Shown here: one piece after another, positions 63,373-64,000 of the stretch | Numbering within the stretch: position 1 is the stretch's first letter | Layout of the letters: each line of letters starts with the position of its first letter | Source: Pseudomonas cuatrocienegasensis | GTDB lineage: Bacteria; Pseudomonadota; Gammaproteobacteria; Pseudomonadales; Pseudomonadaceae | NCBI RefSeq assembly: GCF_900110925.1 | Contig: NZ_FOFP01000022.1 | Span: 18,401 to 82,400, forward strand | Direction: 5' to 3' | DNA length: 64,000 nt | The notes under the pieces: model-generated | Told to the model about the DNA's origin: nothing | Seen by the model: only the letters and a program-made list of their open reading frames with translations | Databases searched by the model: none | Position numbers and translations under genes: made by a program

Positions 63373-63452
63373 TTGGCGCAATATTGGCGCAGTTTTCAGA
63401 ACTGCGCCAATATTGACTGCGAATGTGGCGCAGTTCTTGGTAATCTGCGCCA
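63373..63452. promoter_or_regulatory. Array of inverted GGCGCA half-sites before fic
   Basis: The segment holds TTGGCGCA (63373-63380), a perfect 15-bp inverted pair AATATTGGCGCAGTT (63380-63394 with 63400-63414) and TGGCGCAG/CTGCGCCA (63426-63433 with 63445-63452). There are five half-sites in 80 bp, ending about 28 bp before the fic start. This looks like an operator for a dimeric regulator. Confidence 0.7.
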
Positions 63453-63798
63453 CATCGAGGAGGGTAAAGGATGCCAGGGAATTGCCAAAGGCCAGATGTG
63501 CTTGCGTTCCGGATATTGGTACGTCCGGTCAAGATGAACCAGAGTGCGTAAGAAACTCAGCACTTGGCACTTGTACTGCCCATAAGGTGACAGGTTGTTC
63601 TGCATACTCTGAACTATCGAGGGCCACCCAGAGCGCGTAGTTGTGGCCCTAGGGATCCTCTGAAGTAGCCATGCATTTCTGGCCGACTTCAGCCTCCGCT
63701 GATTTTGAAAGCGGAAAATCGATCAAAAACGATCAGATCACCCGCTCATTTCTGTGTTCTTAGCCGCTGCGATAGCCTCACGGCGGCTATCCCCCGTA
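63453..63798. other. Intergenic stretch between fic promoter and IS5-family end
   Basis: No gene is evident. An 8-bp stem AGGGCCAC/GTGGCCCT (63620-63627 with 63643-63650) may be a terminator or part of an IS end. The boundary of the IS5-type element is not clear to me. Confidence 0.4.
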
Positions 63799-64000
63799 TT
63801 ACAGACGCACCTCTCCTGCTGTTGCCAGTAAATGTCTGCGCGCCATCCACAGGTTCGACAGGGCGAACAGCGTCACCAGCTGCGCCGTGTTCTTCACCAA
63901 GCCACGGAAGCGCGTCTTCACATAACCGAACTGGCGCTTGATCACCCGGAACGGGTGCTCGACCTTGGCGCGCACCTGCGCTTTGGCCTTCTCGATTTTG
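63799..64000 (-). mobile_element. IS5-family transposase, C-terminal end (runs out of window)
   Basis: The minus strand encodes KIEKAKAQVRAKVEHPFRVI, then KRQFGYVKTRFRGL and NTAQLVTLFALSNLWMARR, ending in a TAA at 63799-63801. VEHPFRVIK carries the Glu of the DDE triad, and the spacing is typical of IS5-type transposases. The element continues right of the window. Confidence 0.88.

Overview
The window looks like a Pseudomonas chromosome. It is GC-rich, and its genes match Pseudomonas families: a siderophore NRPS line with MbtH, a PvdH-type diaminobutyrate aminotransferase and a PvdE-type ABC exporter, a Pvr/Rcs-controlled chaperone-usher fimbria, Tsx, and a CirA/FepA-type receptor. Species is not determinable from this alone.

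1-26138 is one tightly overlapping operon on the + strand. It holds the 3' end of one NRPS, three further NRPSs and an ABC exporter. Domain order reads (A)-T-T-E | C-A-T-C-A-T-C-A-T | C-A-T-T-C-A-T-C-beta-hydroxylase | C-like-A-T-TE. Binding-pocket residues read by eye predict Dab first, two unassigned residues, Asp, a Gly-like residue and a terminal Asp. A Fe(II)/2-oxoglutarate hydroxylase domain fused to the third NRPS points to beta-hydroxyaspartate, an iron ligand. A FhuF-like reductase (26139-26867, minus) and an MbtH / type II thioesterase / Dab aminotransferase operon (27200-29689, plus) diverge from a region with a strong Fur-box-like site. The loading end of the NRPS line lies left of the window.

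29690-40591 is mostly ordinary: an EamA exporter, Tsx, two DUF2892 proteins, an acidic protein, an SDR with a divergent LysR regulator, a metallophosphoesterase, a TonB-dependent receptor and a convergent OmpR-type two-component pair. A nested-palindrome MITE-like element lies at 31949-32215, and part of it recurs inverted at 29727-29797.

40592-54880 is a surface-attachment locus. It encodes a hybrid kinase with Hpt (RcsC-like), an RcsB-like regulator, an EAL response regulator (PvrR-like) and a second hybrid kinase without Hpt (PvrS-like), divergent from a six-gene chaperone-usher operon. This matches the cupD/pvrSR/rcsCB arrangement known from a P. aeruginosa pathogenicity island. Two near-identical dyads resembling the enteric Rcs box sit in the divergent promoter region.

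54881-64000 is accessory DNA. A 313-bp sequence (end of fic plus start of a CysQ-like gene) occurs twice as diverged direct copies, about 6.8 kb apart. Between the copies are a Fic fragment, an IS1182-type remnant, a TetR/SMR efflux pair, a catalase-like protein with cytochrome b561, a beta-class GST and a decayed IS3-family element. To the right are a Fic protein with a Gln in place of the catalytic His and a repeat-rich operator-like promoter, then the end of an IS5-family transposase.
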